The notes under the pieces were generated by a model. That model searched no databases. It saw nothing but the letters and a program-made list of their open reading frames with translations, and had not been told where the DNA came from. 64,000 nucleotides of DNA from contig OZ246020.1 in the NCBI GenBank assembly GCA_965230795.1, positions 3,286,001-3,350,000 on the forward strand, read 5' to 3'. This DNA is from PZPK01 sp965230795 (lineage in GTDB: Bacteria > Pseudomonadota > Gammaproteobacteria > Pseudomonadales > Oleiphilaceae). Shown piece after piece: positions 1 to 7,277 of this stretch. How positions within the stretch are numbered: the first letter of the stretch is position 1; every line of letters starts with the position of its first letter. The position numbers were made by a program, and so were the translations under genes.

Positions 1-105
1 AATATTCGATTGCTCACCTACCGTTGCGGGGGCAGCGTTGGAATTGTGATCGACTTGAACGATGACACGCACCAACTTCCCGTTTCATTCCTGATCAAGA
101 TCTGA
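1..105 (+). CDS. 3' end of an unidentified gene cut by the window edge
   Basis: Frame 1 is open from base 1 to a TGA at 103-105 and would give a 34-residue C-terminus ending PVSFLIKI. The alternating hydrophobic and polar pattern could be a final beta-strand, but no family can be recognised from so little. Repeats begin about 100 bases later, which fits this being the true end of a gene. It could also be chance: an open run of 35 codons is not rare. Confidence 0.35.
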   Translation, partial: NIRLLTYRCGGSVGIVIDLNDDTHQLPVSFLIKI

Positions 106-201
106 GCAGGAACACCTGTAGCGGAGCGCTAATGTAATCAGGCTACCTGATTGAGTCAAGAGCAAAGCGCTTGAAAGTGAGAAGCTGGAGGTTGGAAGTC
201 T

Positions 202-319
202 CGCGCAGACTTTGGCAATCCCCTCTTTGTCTTGTTGAGCAGGATCATGGCCGAATCGCATCAATTCGATAAAAACAATGGATCCCCCGCCTGCGCGGAG
301 GATGACGAGGGGGGAGTCG
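202..319. repeat. 118-bp direct repeat, copy 1, with REP-like palindrome
   Basis: This stretch is nearly identical to 500-619. It runs from GCGCAGACTTTGGC through GAATCGCATCAATTCGATAA to GATGACGAG...GGGAGTCG. Its 3' third (about 278-309) is a GC-rich imperfect palindrome, ATGGATCCCCCGCCTGCGCG followed by GAGGATGACG. It resembles the dispersed intergenic palindromes of many proteobacteria whose core reads ATGGATTCCCGCCTGCGCGG. Confidence 0.8.
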
Positions 320-339
320 ATTTTCCGGGGAAGCTGGAA

Positions 340-374
340 GCCGGGTGTCAGGTGTCGGGCGTCGGGCGTCCGAG
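340..374. repeat. Short array of five 7-bp units (GTCGGGY type)
   Basis: Reads as GCCGGGT, GTCAGGT, GTCGGGC, GTCGGGC, GTCCGAG. The same 7-bp periodicity is seen at 627-731 and 6451-6506. The units are diverged but keep the frame of seven. Confidence 0.65.
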
Positions 375-450
375 AGACTGAGTTTGTGTGCGTCCCATAC
401 CAGCAGAAAAAGCAATCTGCCATGGCCGGCCTCGATGCACTTTCTGCTGC

Positions 451-480
451 CCGTCATTGCCGCGTAGGCGGCAATCCATG
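451..480. repeat. REP-like palindrome, opposite orientation
   Basis: CCGTCATTGCCGCGTAGGCG followed by GCAATCCATG is the reverse-orientation form of the palindromes at 278-309 and 576-606. The three copies therefore alternate in orientation within 330 bp, as in clustered REP elements (BIME-like). Confidence 0.65.
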
Positions 481-499
481 GTGTTCGAATTGGGAGCCT

Positions 500-619
500 C
501 ACGCAGACTTTGGCGATCCCCTCTTTGGCGTGTTGAGCAGGGTCATTGCCGAATCGCATCAATTCGATAAAAACAATGGATCCCCCGCCTGCGCGGAGGA
601 TGACGAGAGGGGGAGTCGG
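500..619. repeat. 118-bp direct repeat, copy 2, with REP-like palindrome
   Basis: Second copy of the unit at 202-319, differing by scattered single bases (for example TTTGTCTTG against TTTGGCGTG) and an extra base near its end. It includes the palindrome at about 576-606 and runs directly into the heptamer array. Confidence 0.8.
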
Positions 620-626
620 GCTTTCG

Positions 627-731
627 GCTTCGGGCTTCGGGCTTCGGGCTTCAGGCTTCAGGCTTCTGGCTTCAGGCTTCAGGCTTCAGGCTTCAGGCTT
701 CCGGCTTCCGGCTTCCGGCTTCCGGCTTCCT
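627..731. repeat. Tandem array of fifteen 7-bp units (GCTTCNG)
   Basis: Fifteen consecutive heptamers in three blocks: three GCTTCGG, then mainly GCTTCAG (one GCTTCTG), then GCTTCCG with a final GCTTCCT. Short open frames across it only encode repeated ASGFRLQ-like peptides and are artefacts. The blocks of identical variants suggest expansion by slippage. The array ends 13 bp from the stop codon of the TonB-like gene. Confidence 0.9.
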
Positions 732-744
732 TTCAAATTTTGAA

Positions 745-1668
745 CTACTGAAGCCTAAACGCTATGGGCACTTCGACGTAAACACGGGCATGGAGCGTGT
801 CATCGCCCGAGTCCAGACCGAAAACCCAGTCTTTGCGCACGGTTTCCCAGGCAGCATGATCCAGAATCGAGTAACCACTGGAGTCGACAATGGTGATGTC
901 ATCGGCTCGACCATCACCGGCGACCCACACGCCCAGTACCACACTCCCCTGCCAACCATGACGGCGCGCCAGATTGGGGTAACCGGGTTTGGGATTCGCA
1001 GCACTACCGACGACAAAACTGGCTGACGGACTGGCCTGCTCTTGAGAGGCCTCTTCCATCTGTTTTGCATGCTCGGGAAGCGCCACCTTGGCCAGAGCCT
1101 GCTCCACGGGCGTTTGCTTGAGAGCAGAGGGTGCGTCCGCCGACAGCGCTTTGGTCTCGGCTGGTACCGGCTCCGGCATCGAAAGCATTGGTTTCGCAAG
1201 CTCGGCCTGTACTTCAGTATTCAACTCACGTTCAGCCGACGCCTGCGCAACACGCATATTCGAAGATTCCGGCATTTTGACCGTTTGCACCTCAGTCGCT
1301 GTTAAATCCACTGACTGCGTTGGGGACGTTTGCGGTGGTTTCGCCTCTACACGAGTTTCTGAATCAGTAATGTGTTTCGCTGGAGCAGTATCCGGCTCAG
1401 GCAAACGATTCGCCGACGCGCTTTGCACATCAATCTCATCCGCCACACTCTCGCCGGCATCGCTCGGTAGCAGTGAAACCTGGTAAGTAGTTTTCAGGAT
1501 AACCGGGCGCTGGATTTGCCATTGATCTTCAAGGGAAAGCACCAAGCCGTGGGCGGCCACCGACATCAGCAGTGCCAATCCCCACGCTCTTTGCGCTGAG
1601 CCAAGCCTGGGACTGCCAGAAGGCAAAGCCGACTTTACTGCTTGGTTGTTGTCAGAAGAAACAATCAC
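745..1668 (-). CDS. TonB-family energy transducer-like protein
   Basis: A 307-residue protein with the usual TonB layout. A short cytoplasmic N-terminus is followed by one membrane segment at about 28-47 (ALLMSVAAHGLVLSL). Then comes a long Pro/Glu/Ala/Thr-rich periplasmic spacer to about 210 and a C-terminal TonB_C domain at about 215-305, with the PGYPNLARRHGWQGSV and SSGYSILDHAAW signatures. TonB proteins carry proton-motive energy from ExbB-ExbD to outer-membrane receptors. No exbB, exbD or receptor gene is near, so its partner is unknown, and some orphan family members have other envelope roles. The start is GTG at 1668 with only a weak ribosome site (CCGGA). Confidence 0.85.
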   Translation of the reverse strand: MIVSSDNNQAVKSALPSGSPRLGSAQRAWGLALLMSVAAHGLVLSLEDQWQIQRPVILKTTYQVSLLPSDAGESVADEIDVQSASANRLPEPDTAPAKHITDSETRVEAKPPQTSPTQSVDLTATEVQTVKMPESSNMRVAQASAERELNTEVQAELAKPMLSMPEPVPAETKALSADAPSALKQTPVEQALAKVALPEHAKQMEEASQEQASPSASFVVGSAANPKPGYPNLARRHGWQGSVVLGVWVAGDGRADDITIVDSSGYSILDHAAWETVRKDWVFGLDSGDDTLHARVYVEVPIAFRLQ

Positions 1669-1800
1669 GGGCGCGTCCGGAAGATAAAATGAGTCGCTCT
1701 GCTTGAGCCAAAATCGACGCGACTATACCGCAGCAATCCAAAGCAGCCAAGCGATCAATTTTCAATCAACGCTTCAGAACACAGAACTCATCCTCTCTAA

Positions 1801-2079
1801 TTACGCCTGCATATTTGATGCAATTAGCCGTCGCTTGGCGGCGGCAGACATGCTTTTCAACTGATACTCGCGACGCGATGCAGCCGCCCGGTTTTCACAG
1901 CTTTCGTAATACACGACTGCGCTGGGTCGACGCCCGAGAAAGTATTTGGCCCCCTTGTTACCCTGCCCCAAATGCCGTGCCAGATGTTCCGCAAACCGGC
2001 GCTCGATATCCGTCGAAATCCCCGTATACAAACACTTACATTCGGTCTCAACCATGTAGACGTACCAGTTATTTTTCAC
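1801..2079 (-). CDS. GIY-YIG nuclease-superfamily protein (UPF0213/YhbQ type)
   Basis: A 92-residue protein that is almost entirely one GIY-YIG domain. YVYMVE and LYTGIS form the paired strands, R27/R28 and H32 follow in ERRFAEH, and the C-terminal basic helix is AAASRREYQLKSMS. Length and layout match the small stand-alone YhbQ/UPF0213 proteins. These have the nuclease fold, but their cellular role is poorly defined, with DNA repair or nucleic-acid trimming proposed. It lies alone, 132 bp from the TonB-like gene on the same strand. Confidence 0.85.
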   Translation of the reverse strand: MKNNWYVYMVETECKCLYTGISTDIERRFAEHLARHLGQGNKGAKYFLGRRPSAVVYYESCENRAAASRREYQLKSMSAAAKRRLIASNMQA

Positions 2080-2416
2080 TCGCTGAATACCTGAATCTCT
2101 TTACCTTTTTGCACCAAAGTGACGCATAAGCCATGCCACATCCACGCACCAAATCGAACCAATCGCAATGACAAAAAAAGATTTAACGTCAAAGACTTAT
2201 AAGAATGTAAATCCACGTGAATTTAATAAAAAAAATCACTGAAGAGCATGCAAAAATCTCATCGCTTCACTATTATTGCAATTCATACACTTTTTGTAAC
2301 GGCGCGTAAGCGTGCGTTAGAGATGTGAGACCCGGATTAACCCCGGCAGTAGAACCAGCCGAGCGGTTTTTGGGCGTGGCAAGAGGCAATCCGGGCACGC
2401 TATAGAGGCAGACGAC
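2080..2416. other. AT-rich intergenic stretch, 337 bp
   Basis: Bases 2160-2300 are clearly AT-richer than the flanks, with A7 at 2169-2177 and A8 at 2228-2236. From about 2300 the sequence turns GC-rich and could fold (GGCGCGTAAGCGTGCG, CCCGGATTAACCCCGG) just ahead of the small ORF at 2417. No known riboswitch or RNA family was recognised. No ORF is convincing here. Confidence 0.5.
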
Positions 2417-2596
2417 ATGAGACACAAAACATCGCTTAAACTGTTCAGCAGCAAATCGGCCAAGACCTCTGACCGACGCCGTGCAGACGCCCAGAATGCG
2501 GAACGCAATGATACCGTCAAAACCTGGGAAATGAGTTCAGACGAAGCCTTGCGTGTTAATTACGTGGACACCATCTCCAGCCCCACAATGCACTAG
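2417..2596 (+). CDS. Small basic protein, 59 residues, unknown
   Basis: ATG at 2417 opens a 59-codon frame (MRHKTSLKLFSSKSA...ISSPTMH). The N-terminal half is rich in Lys, Arg and Ser (SKSAKTSDRRRADAQ), and the second half is more acidic (WEMSSDEALRVNYVDT). There is no signal peptide, membrane segment or recognised motif. AGAGGC lies 7-8 bases before the ATG. A possibly structured GC-rich leader precedes it. The composition looks like a real short protein, but with this length chance cannot be excluded. Confidence 0.45.
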   Translation: MRHKTSLKLFSSKSAKTSDRRRADAQNAERNDTVKTWEMSSDEALRVNYVDTISSPTMH

Positions 2597-2740
2597 GCAA
2601 GTTAACGAGGCTTGATCAACGAGTGGTTCAAGCCATCACCACGGGCGGCTTCCCGACGTCGGCCTCTGCCATATTCTCTTCATCTGGCTTTTATCTACGC
2701 CACGGCTCCCTTGCCAATTTGCCCAGAGCCCCGGGAGTCC

Positions 2741-2770
2741 TTGTGACTCACCAACAGGACGCCATATAAT
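2741..2770 (+). promoter_or_regulatory. Sigma-70-type promoter ahead of sdhE
   Basis: TTGTGA (2741-2746) and a perfect TATAAT (2765-2770) are separated by 18 bp. They lie about 60 bp upstream of the sdhE start, on the right strand to drive sdhE-ygfX-ygfZ. Confidence 0.6.
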
Positions 2771-2832
2771 GCCGCAGCACAAGCACATTTTTGATTTTGA
2801 CGGGCCTTGTCCCGGATCACGTGAGAAGTTTC

Positions 2833-3120
2833 ATGCCTGATACCCCTTCGTCTCCTGACAACGAATCCAGCGAAAAGACAGAGTTCAACCGCCTGTTTTG
2901 GCATAGTCGCCGCGGTATGCTGGAGCTGGACGTGCTGTTGGTTCCGTTTCTGAAAGAAGCCTACCGAGATCTGCCTAAAGAAGATCAGCAACGCTACCAG
3001 AAATTATTAAGCTGCGAGGACACCGATATGTTCAGCTGGTTTATGCAGCAATCGGTACCGGAAGACCCGGATCTCGCCCGCATTGTCAAAATCATCCTTG
3101 ACCGTGTTCAACCGGATTAA
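2833..3120 (+). CDS. sdhE: FAD assembly factor SdhE
   Basis: Starting at ATG 2833 gives 95 residues, the usual size of SdhE (YgfY/Sdh5). The frame continues upstream to 2791, but that would add a non-conserved tail. The invariant RGMLE motif is present within WHSRRGMLELD, followed by the acidic helical region DTDMFSWFMQQSVPEDPDL. SdhE binds the succinate dehydrogenase flavoprotein and promotes covalent FAD attachment. It overlaps the next gene (ygfX), and ygfZ follows, so the three probably form one transcript. Confidence 0.9.
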   Translation: MPDTPSSPDNESSEKTEFNRLFWHSRRGMLELDVLLVPFLKEAYRDLPKEDQQRYQKLLSCEDTDMFSWFMQQSVPEDPDLARIVKIILDRVQPD

Positions 3121-3616
3121 TACCGACATTACACCCTCACTGCCGGCGGCTCTTGCCCTTATTTCCATCGGCGGTGCCGCACTGTTTCTGGTACTGCATC
3201 TGGTGCTACCGGTGACGGCCCTCCTTGGCATCTCGGGATGCCTGGCCCTGGTAGTCTGGATGGCTTGCCGCCATGTCCGGCTGAAAAGTCCGACGGCCAT
3301 CGTGCGGCTCAGTGTCCAGGATCGACACATGGCAATCAGAATGCGAGCGGGCAACCGGCTCCAGGCCAGAGTGAGCCCGCATAGCCTGGTGCTACCCGGC
3401 TTCATGCTGTTGTACCTGGAGATTGACGATGCAGATCGCGTCATACTTCACCGACAACTTCCCTGGCATCGTCGCTGGCTGATGCCGGGCTTGCATTTGC
3501 TGATTTTGCATCAGGGCAATCTGCAACAAGCCGAGGCTTATCGCCGCCTGCGTGTATTGCTGCGACACCACTATTTCGAAACCCCTTCTGCTAACCTTCA
3601 AATCGAGCATACCTGA
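3083..3616 (+). CDS. YgfX/CptA-like inner-membrane protein
   Basis: About 170 residues with two N-terminal membrane helices (about 20-38 and 40-60, LPAALALISIGGAALFLVLH) and a soluble C-terminal part with HRQLPWHRRWLMPG and VLLRHHYFETP. This arrangement directly downstream of, and overlapping, sdhE is that of YgfX, described in E. coli as the CptA toxin partner of CptB/SdhE; the toxin role is debated. The start is uncertain: TTG 3083, TTG 3098 and GTG 3104 are all in frame inside the end of sdhE, and each would mean translational coupling. Confidence 0.75.
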   Translation: MSKSSLTVFNRINTDITPSLPAALALISIGGAALFLVLHLVLPVTALLGISGCLALVVWMACRHVRLKSPTAIVRLSVQDRHMAIRMRAGNRLQARVSPHSLVLPGFMLLYLEIDDADRVILHRQLPWHRRWLMPGLHLLILHQGNLQQAEAYRRLRVLLRHHYFETPSANLQIEHT

Positions 3617-3619
3617 GCA

Positions 3620-4519
3620 ATGACTGAGCATTCTCTTCCCCTTCCACTGCCCTATCGCTTTATTTCCATTCAGGGAGAGGACGCCGAGCGCTTTCTGCAG
3701 GGACAGTTGAGTTGTGACGTAGCTCTGATTGATGCCGAGCATATTCAGTACGCTACGGCTAACACTCCCAAAGGTCGCATGATCGCTTTGATGCGGATCA
3801 CCCGCTGGAAGCAGGGCTTTTTGTGTTGCCTGCATGCAAGTCAATACGAGGGTGCATTTGCGCATTTGAGCAAGTACAAGGTCTTCTTCAAATGCGAGAT
3901 GGATGAGGCACCGCTGTGTGCCTATGGACTGATGGATCCCAAAGACGAAACACGCATACCTCAGACAACGAATGCCATCGACGCGGCCGACGACTCCAGT
4001 CTTTACGTGCGCAAACCGGGAACGCCAGCGCGCATTGAGTGGTGGACAGACACAGTACCACCCGAGATCAATACCGATGAAAATGATCTGGAACACTGGT
4101 TTGCCGAGGACTGCCGCTGTGGTATTCCGGAAATCTACCAATCCACTCAGGATCGCTTTATCCTCCAACACCTGAATCTTCAGGAGCTGGGCGCAGTCAG
4201 TTTCAGCAAGGGCTGCTACACCGGCCAGGAAATTATCGCGCGCATGAAATATCTGGGTAAGCTGAAAAAGAAGACGTTCCTGCTGCAGGGTCAATCTCAT
4301 ACGGACGCTTTGCCGGGTTCTGGTGTCTTTGACGCTCAGGGGAAAAAATGTGGCGAAGTGGTTCGTTACCACTGCGATCAGCAGGGTCAGATCCAGTGTG
4401 GTATTGCACTTGCGGTCCTGGATATGCAGTTCGATTCTTCGGACGAAGCGGTCTATCTTAACGAAGACCGGTCCTGCGCTTTCAAGGTAACGGCTCTCGA
4501 CTATTCTGACACCCCTTAA
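3620..4519 (+). CDS. ygfZ: Folate-binding protein YgfZ (Fe-S cluster repair / tRNA modification support)
   Basis: A 299-residue GcvT-like protein. The diagnostic KGCYTGQEI motif is at about residues 197-205, followed by ARMKYLGKLKKKTF. The N-terminal GcvT-type domain begins with ISIQGEDAERFLQGQLSCD. YgfZ uses tetrahydrofolate in maintaining certain iron-sulphur enzymes such as MiaB. The conserved cysteine of KGCYxGQ is intact. It follows ygfX by 3 bp, so it is probably co-transcribed with sdhE; succinate dehydrogenase is both a flavin and Fe-S enzyme. Confidence 0.92.
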   Translation: MTEHSLPLPLPYRFISIQGEDAERFLQGQLSCDVALIDAEHIQYATANTPKGRMIALMRITRWKQGFLCCLHASQYEGAFAHLSKYKVFFKCEMDEAPLCAYGLMDPKDETRIPQTTNAIDAADDSSLYVRKPGTPARIEWWTDTVPPEINTDENDLEHWFAEDCRCGIPEIYQSTQDRFILQHLNLQELGAVSFSKGCYTGQEIIARMKYLGKLKKKTFLLQGQSHTDALPGSGVFDAQGKKCGEVVRYHCDQQGQIQCGIALAVLDMQFDSSDEAVYLNEDRSCAFKVTALDYSDTP

Positions 4520-4589
4520 AAACTGCGAAAGTGCTTGCTGCGCTACATAATCCGGCAATACCCTTCAGTAGCGCATGTCGCCACAAATC

Positions 4590-4627
4590 CCGGGGCCTTA
4601 AAGCCTCCGGCTAATTCGTTTTTTTTT
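4590..4627 (+). terminator. Probable Rho-independent terminator after ygfZ
   Basis: An imperfect GC-rich hairpin (CCGGGGC, loop CTTAAA, GCC-T-CCGG with a bulged T) is followed eight bases later by a run of nine T. It lies 70 bp past the ygfZ stop. Confidence 0.5.
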
Positions 4628-4788
4628 GTTGTTTCCGCCCGCTAAATTGGGCCGGCTCTGCTATAACTTATATTGGTTATCTTGGACTTTCTGACACGAT
4701 GGGGCTTCGGGTGATTGGCCCGTTTCGTGAGACACCTGTTTTCAACCCTGTAATCCACCCATGATTCTGCAACACACTTGAGGCAAGC

Positions 4789-5625
4789 ATGTCTGAACTA
4801 GGTCAAAAAATTAAAGCGGATATTCTCGAAGCCATCGATAATGATTCGCTGGTTCTACCGACTCTTCCCGAAATCGCACTGGATGTCCGCGAAATTGCCG
4901 AAAACGAAGACTCCGGTCTGGTCGATCTTATCGAGGTCATCAATAAGGATACAGCGCTATCGGCTCGTATCCTGAAGGTCAGTAATAGTCCACTGTTTCG
5001 TGGTGCCAACGAAATTACTAACCTGAATATGGCAGTCAACCGACTCGGCATGCAATACACGGCAAACCTGGCCATGGGCCTGGCGATGGAACAGATGTTC
5101 CAGGCTACCTCGGAAATGATTGATCGACGCATGCGTGAAACCTGGAAACGCAGTACCGAAGTTGCGGGCATGTGCAATGTACTGGCACGCAAGCATGCGC
5201 ATCTTGCGGCGGGTCAGGCGACGCTTGCCGGACTGGTTTATTCCATCGGCGCCTTACCGGTACTGAAATATGTTGAGGACAATGAGGTCCAGATTAACAG
5301 CGCCATGCTCGATAATTTACTTGATGAACTGCAGCCTGTTGTCGGCACCAAGATTCTTGAAAAATGGGACTTTCCTACTGAACTGCGCAATGTCCCAGGT
5401 GAGTGCGTAAACTTTACCCGTCGGGTACCCAAGGCCGACTACGCCGATCTGGTGATGGTGGCTTTACTGCAAAGCTATATTGGCTCCGACCACCCATACA
5501 TGGACATGGACTGGTCGCACATCTCCGCATTTGAACGCATGGATGTCAGCCCCAGTAAAGAGCCTGAGGACGACGAAGATCTCACCGCAGAAATGGAAGC
5601 TGCCATGGCCCTGCTGAACGCCTGA
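4789..5625 (+). CDS. HDOD domain signalling protein
   Basis: A 278-residue protein with an HDOD domain spanning most of its length. It begins LPTLPEIALDVREIAENEDS and contains LIEVINKDTALSARILKVSNSPLFRG and NLNMAVNRLGMQYTANLAMGLAMEQMF, with an acidic C-terminal tail. HDOD proteins have the HD fold without the metal-binding residues, and they act as regulatory modules in c-di-GMP and stress signalling. No catalytic or sensory domain is attached. The next gene, a periplasmic binding protein, starts 12 bp downstream, which suggests one operon. Confidence 0.88.
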   Translation: MSELGQKIKADILEAIDNDSLVLPTLPEIALDVREIAENEDSGLVDLIEVINKDTALSARILKVSNSPLFRGANEITNLNMAVNRLGMQYTANLAMGLAMEQMFQATSEMIDRRMRETWKRSTEVAGMCNVLARKHAHLAAGQATLAGLVYSIGALPVLKYVEDNEVQINSAMLDNLLDELQPVVGTKILEKWDFPTELRNVPGECVNFTRRVPKADYADLVMVALLQSYIGSDHPYMDMDWSHISAFERMDVSPSKEPEDDEDLTAEMEAAMALLNA

Positions 5626-5637
5626 CGGAGCAATGGC

Positions 5638-6441
5638 ATGCATTGGCGACTGCTCTGCCTCATCAGCCTAAGCTGGACCCTTCCGGCCTGGGCTGATGCG
5701 CCAAAAGAGTTTCGTTTCTGCTACGAAAACAAGGAAATCTATCCCTATTACACTGGAGAAGGCGTTGAGGTTCCCGCCTCAAAACCCGGTGCCAGCATCG
5801 AAGTCCTGCAACAACTGGACGCGGAAACCCCCGAGATTGATTTTCGCTATGAACGCTCCCCCTGGAAACGCTGTCTCTATAACCTGGAACTGGGCGTCGT
5901 AGACGGCCTCATCGGCAGCTATCAGCCTGAGCGCGAGCGTATTGGTGTCTATCCCCGTCGTCAGGGCGAACTGGACTTTTCCCGCGCCATCAACACCTCT
6001 AGTTCTTACTGCCTGTTCCTGAGACGCGGCGCCTCCCAGGGCTGGGATGGTGAAAACTTCACCGGAAAATGGCCCTACCCCATTGCCGTTCCTTTCGGCT
6101 ATTCTGTTGCGGATTTCATTCGGGATAAAGGCCTGGACGTCTATGAGGCAAAAGATCGCAAGCTCGCCTTGCTACTCTTGCAGAATGGTCGCGCCAGTGG
6201 CGCTGCATTGCTATGTGAGCCGGCTATTCATCTTCTGGATCGTCGCAGTGCGGACTACCCGGACGTAGTATTGCATCAACCACCGCTGGAAATACGGGGG
6301 GCCTATCTGCTGTTCAGCAAAGACTTTTATCAGGAAAACCAGGTTCTGGCAGAACAGCTTTGGGATCGTATCGGCGTCCTCCGCGATACACTCTACGAAG
6401 TTCTGTACTTTCAATATCTCAGCGAGCAGATCTCGGATTGA
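5638..6441 (+). CDS. Periplasmic solute-binding-like protein (SBP_bac_3 type), orphan
   Basis: 267 residues with a cleavable signal peptide (MHWRLLCLISLSWTLPAWADA). The mature part resembles family-3 binding proteins used by amino-acid transporters or sensor inputs: FRFCYENKEIYPYY near the start, then GASIEVLQQLDAETPEIDFRY, WKRCLYNLELGVVDGLIGSY and a second lobe. An ACGGAG ribosome site precedes the ATG. No permease or ATPase gene lies near. Its position behind an HDOD gene favours a sensory or accessory role, but that is inference. Confidence 0.7.
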   Translation: MHWRLLCLISLSWTLPAWADAPKEFRFCYENKEIYPYYTGEGVEVPASKPGASIEVLQQLDAETPEIDFRYERSPWKRCLYNLELGVVDGLIGSYQPERERIGVYPRRQGELDFSRAINTSSSYCLFLRRGASQGWDGENFTGKWPYPIAVPFGYSVADFIRDKGLDVYEAKDRKLALLLLQNGRASGAALLCEPAIHLLDRRSADYPDVVLHQPPLEIRGAYLLFSKDFYQENQVLAEQLWDRIGVLRDTLYEVLYFQYLSEQISD

Positions 6442-6450
6442 GTAGATAAA

Positions 6451-6506
6451 GTCTGACGTCGGGTGTCGGATGTCTGACGTCGGGTGTCGGATGTCTGACG
6501 TCTGAC
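6451..6506. repeat. Tandem array of eight 7-bp units (GTCTGAC/GTCGGGT/GTCGGAT)
   Basis: Order: GTCTGAC, GTCGGGT, GTCGGAT, GTCTGAC, GTCGGGT, GTCGGAT, GTCTGAC, GTCTGAC. The first six form a 21-bp higher-order unit repeated twice. It fills the gap between two convergent genes. Two of the units, fused as an inverted pair, also make the palindrome at 27418-27442. Confidence 0.9.
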
Positions 6507-6532
6507 GAATACCCTTCCCTCTGCCCGATCTT

Positions 6533-7225
6533 CTAAACAGGTACATTCCAGTCTATCGGTGCCTGTCCCGTCTGTTGAAGATAGGCATTCGCCTGGGAAA
6601 AGTGGCGACAGCCGAAAAAGCCCCGATGTGCAGACAAGGGTGATGGATGCGGCGCCTGTAAAACCAGGTGTTTTTGTCGATCAATAATCGCGCCTTTTTT
6701 CTGGGCATAGCTTCCCCAGAGCATAAAGACCAAGTGCTCCCGCTGGCGATTCAGCGCGCCTACAATCTGATCGGTAAATTGCTCCCAACCCTTGCCCTGA
6801 TGTGCGCCTGCCACGCCCTGCTGCACTGACAACACCGCGTTCAGCAACAACACACCCTGGTCTGCCCAGCTGGTCAGGCAGCCATGTTGAGGCATGGTAA
6901 TGCCTACATCGGTGACCAGTTCTTTATAAATATTGACCAGTGAGGGGGGAATTTTCACGTCGGGACGCACCGAAAAGCACAAGCCATGTGCCTGTCCCGG
7001 ACCATGGTAAGGATCCTGACCGAGAATCACGACTTTAACCTGTTCAAAAGGCGTATGATTCAGGGCGTTGAACATTTCCGGGCCCGGTGGGTAGATGACC
7101 TGGCCGGCCGCTTTTTCCTTTTTTAGAAAGGCCTTTAATTCACGCATATAGGGCTGATCAAACTCCGCCCCGATGCGCCCTTTCCAGGAATCGCAAAGCT
7201 CACCCGTCTTTCCCACCGCATTCAT
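6533..7225 (-). CDS. ung: Uracil-DNA glycosylase
   Basis: 230 residues, standard family-1 size. The catalytic water-activating motif GQDPYHGPGQAHGLCFS is at about 83-99, and the C-terminal HPSPLSAHRGFFG motif reads into the DNA minor groove. It removes uracil from DNA to begin base-excision repair. It lies 52 bp downstream of lysS on the same strand and may be read through from it. Confidence 0.97.
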   Translation of the reverse strand: MNAVGKTGELCDSWKGRIGAEFDQPYMRELKAFLKKEKAAGQVIYPPGPEMFNALNHTPFEQVKVVILGQDPYHGPGQAHGLCFSVRPDVKIPPSLVNIYKELVTDVGITMPQHGCLTSWADQGVLLLNAVLSVQQGVAGAHQGKGWEQFTDQIVGALNRQREHLVFMLWGSYAQKKGAIIDRQKHLVLQAPHPSPLSAHRGFFGCRHFSQANAYLQQTGQAPIDWNVPV

Positions 7226-7277
7226 GCCTGCAAGGATCCTTTATCTGTCTCGTTTAAGCCACTGTCACCTTCGTGAC

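Noticed and set aside
627..731. Heptamer array as a CRISPR or origin iterons
   Set aside because: Units are 7 bp with no spacers, and no replication gene or DnaA boxes are nearby.
278..751. Open frame of 157 codons on the plus strand
   Set aside because: It runs through the 118-bp repeat and the heptamer array and encodes only repeated peptides; no ribosome site or domain.
2297..2416. Possible riboswitch ahead of the small ORF
   Set aside because: No match to a riboswitch consensus known to me (cobalamin, SAM, glycine, c-di-GMP, guanidine); left as a foldable leader only.
3392..4558. Minus-strand open frame of 388 codons opposite ygfZ
   Set aside because: Antisense to a clear ygfZ with no recognisable domain; low-stop artefact of the coding strand.
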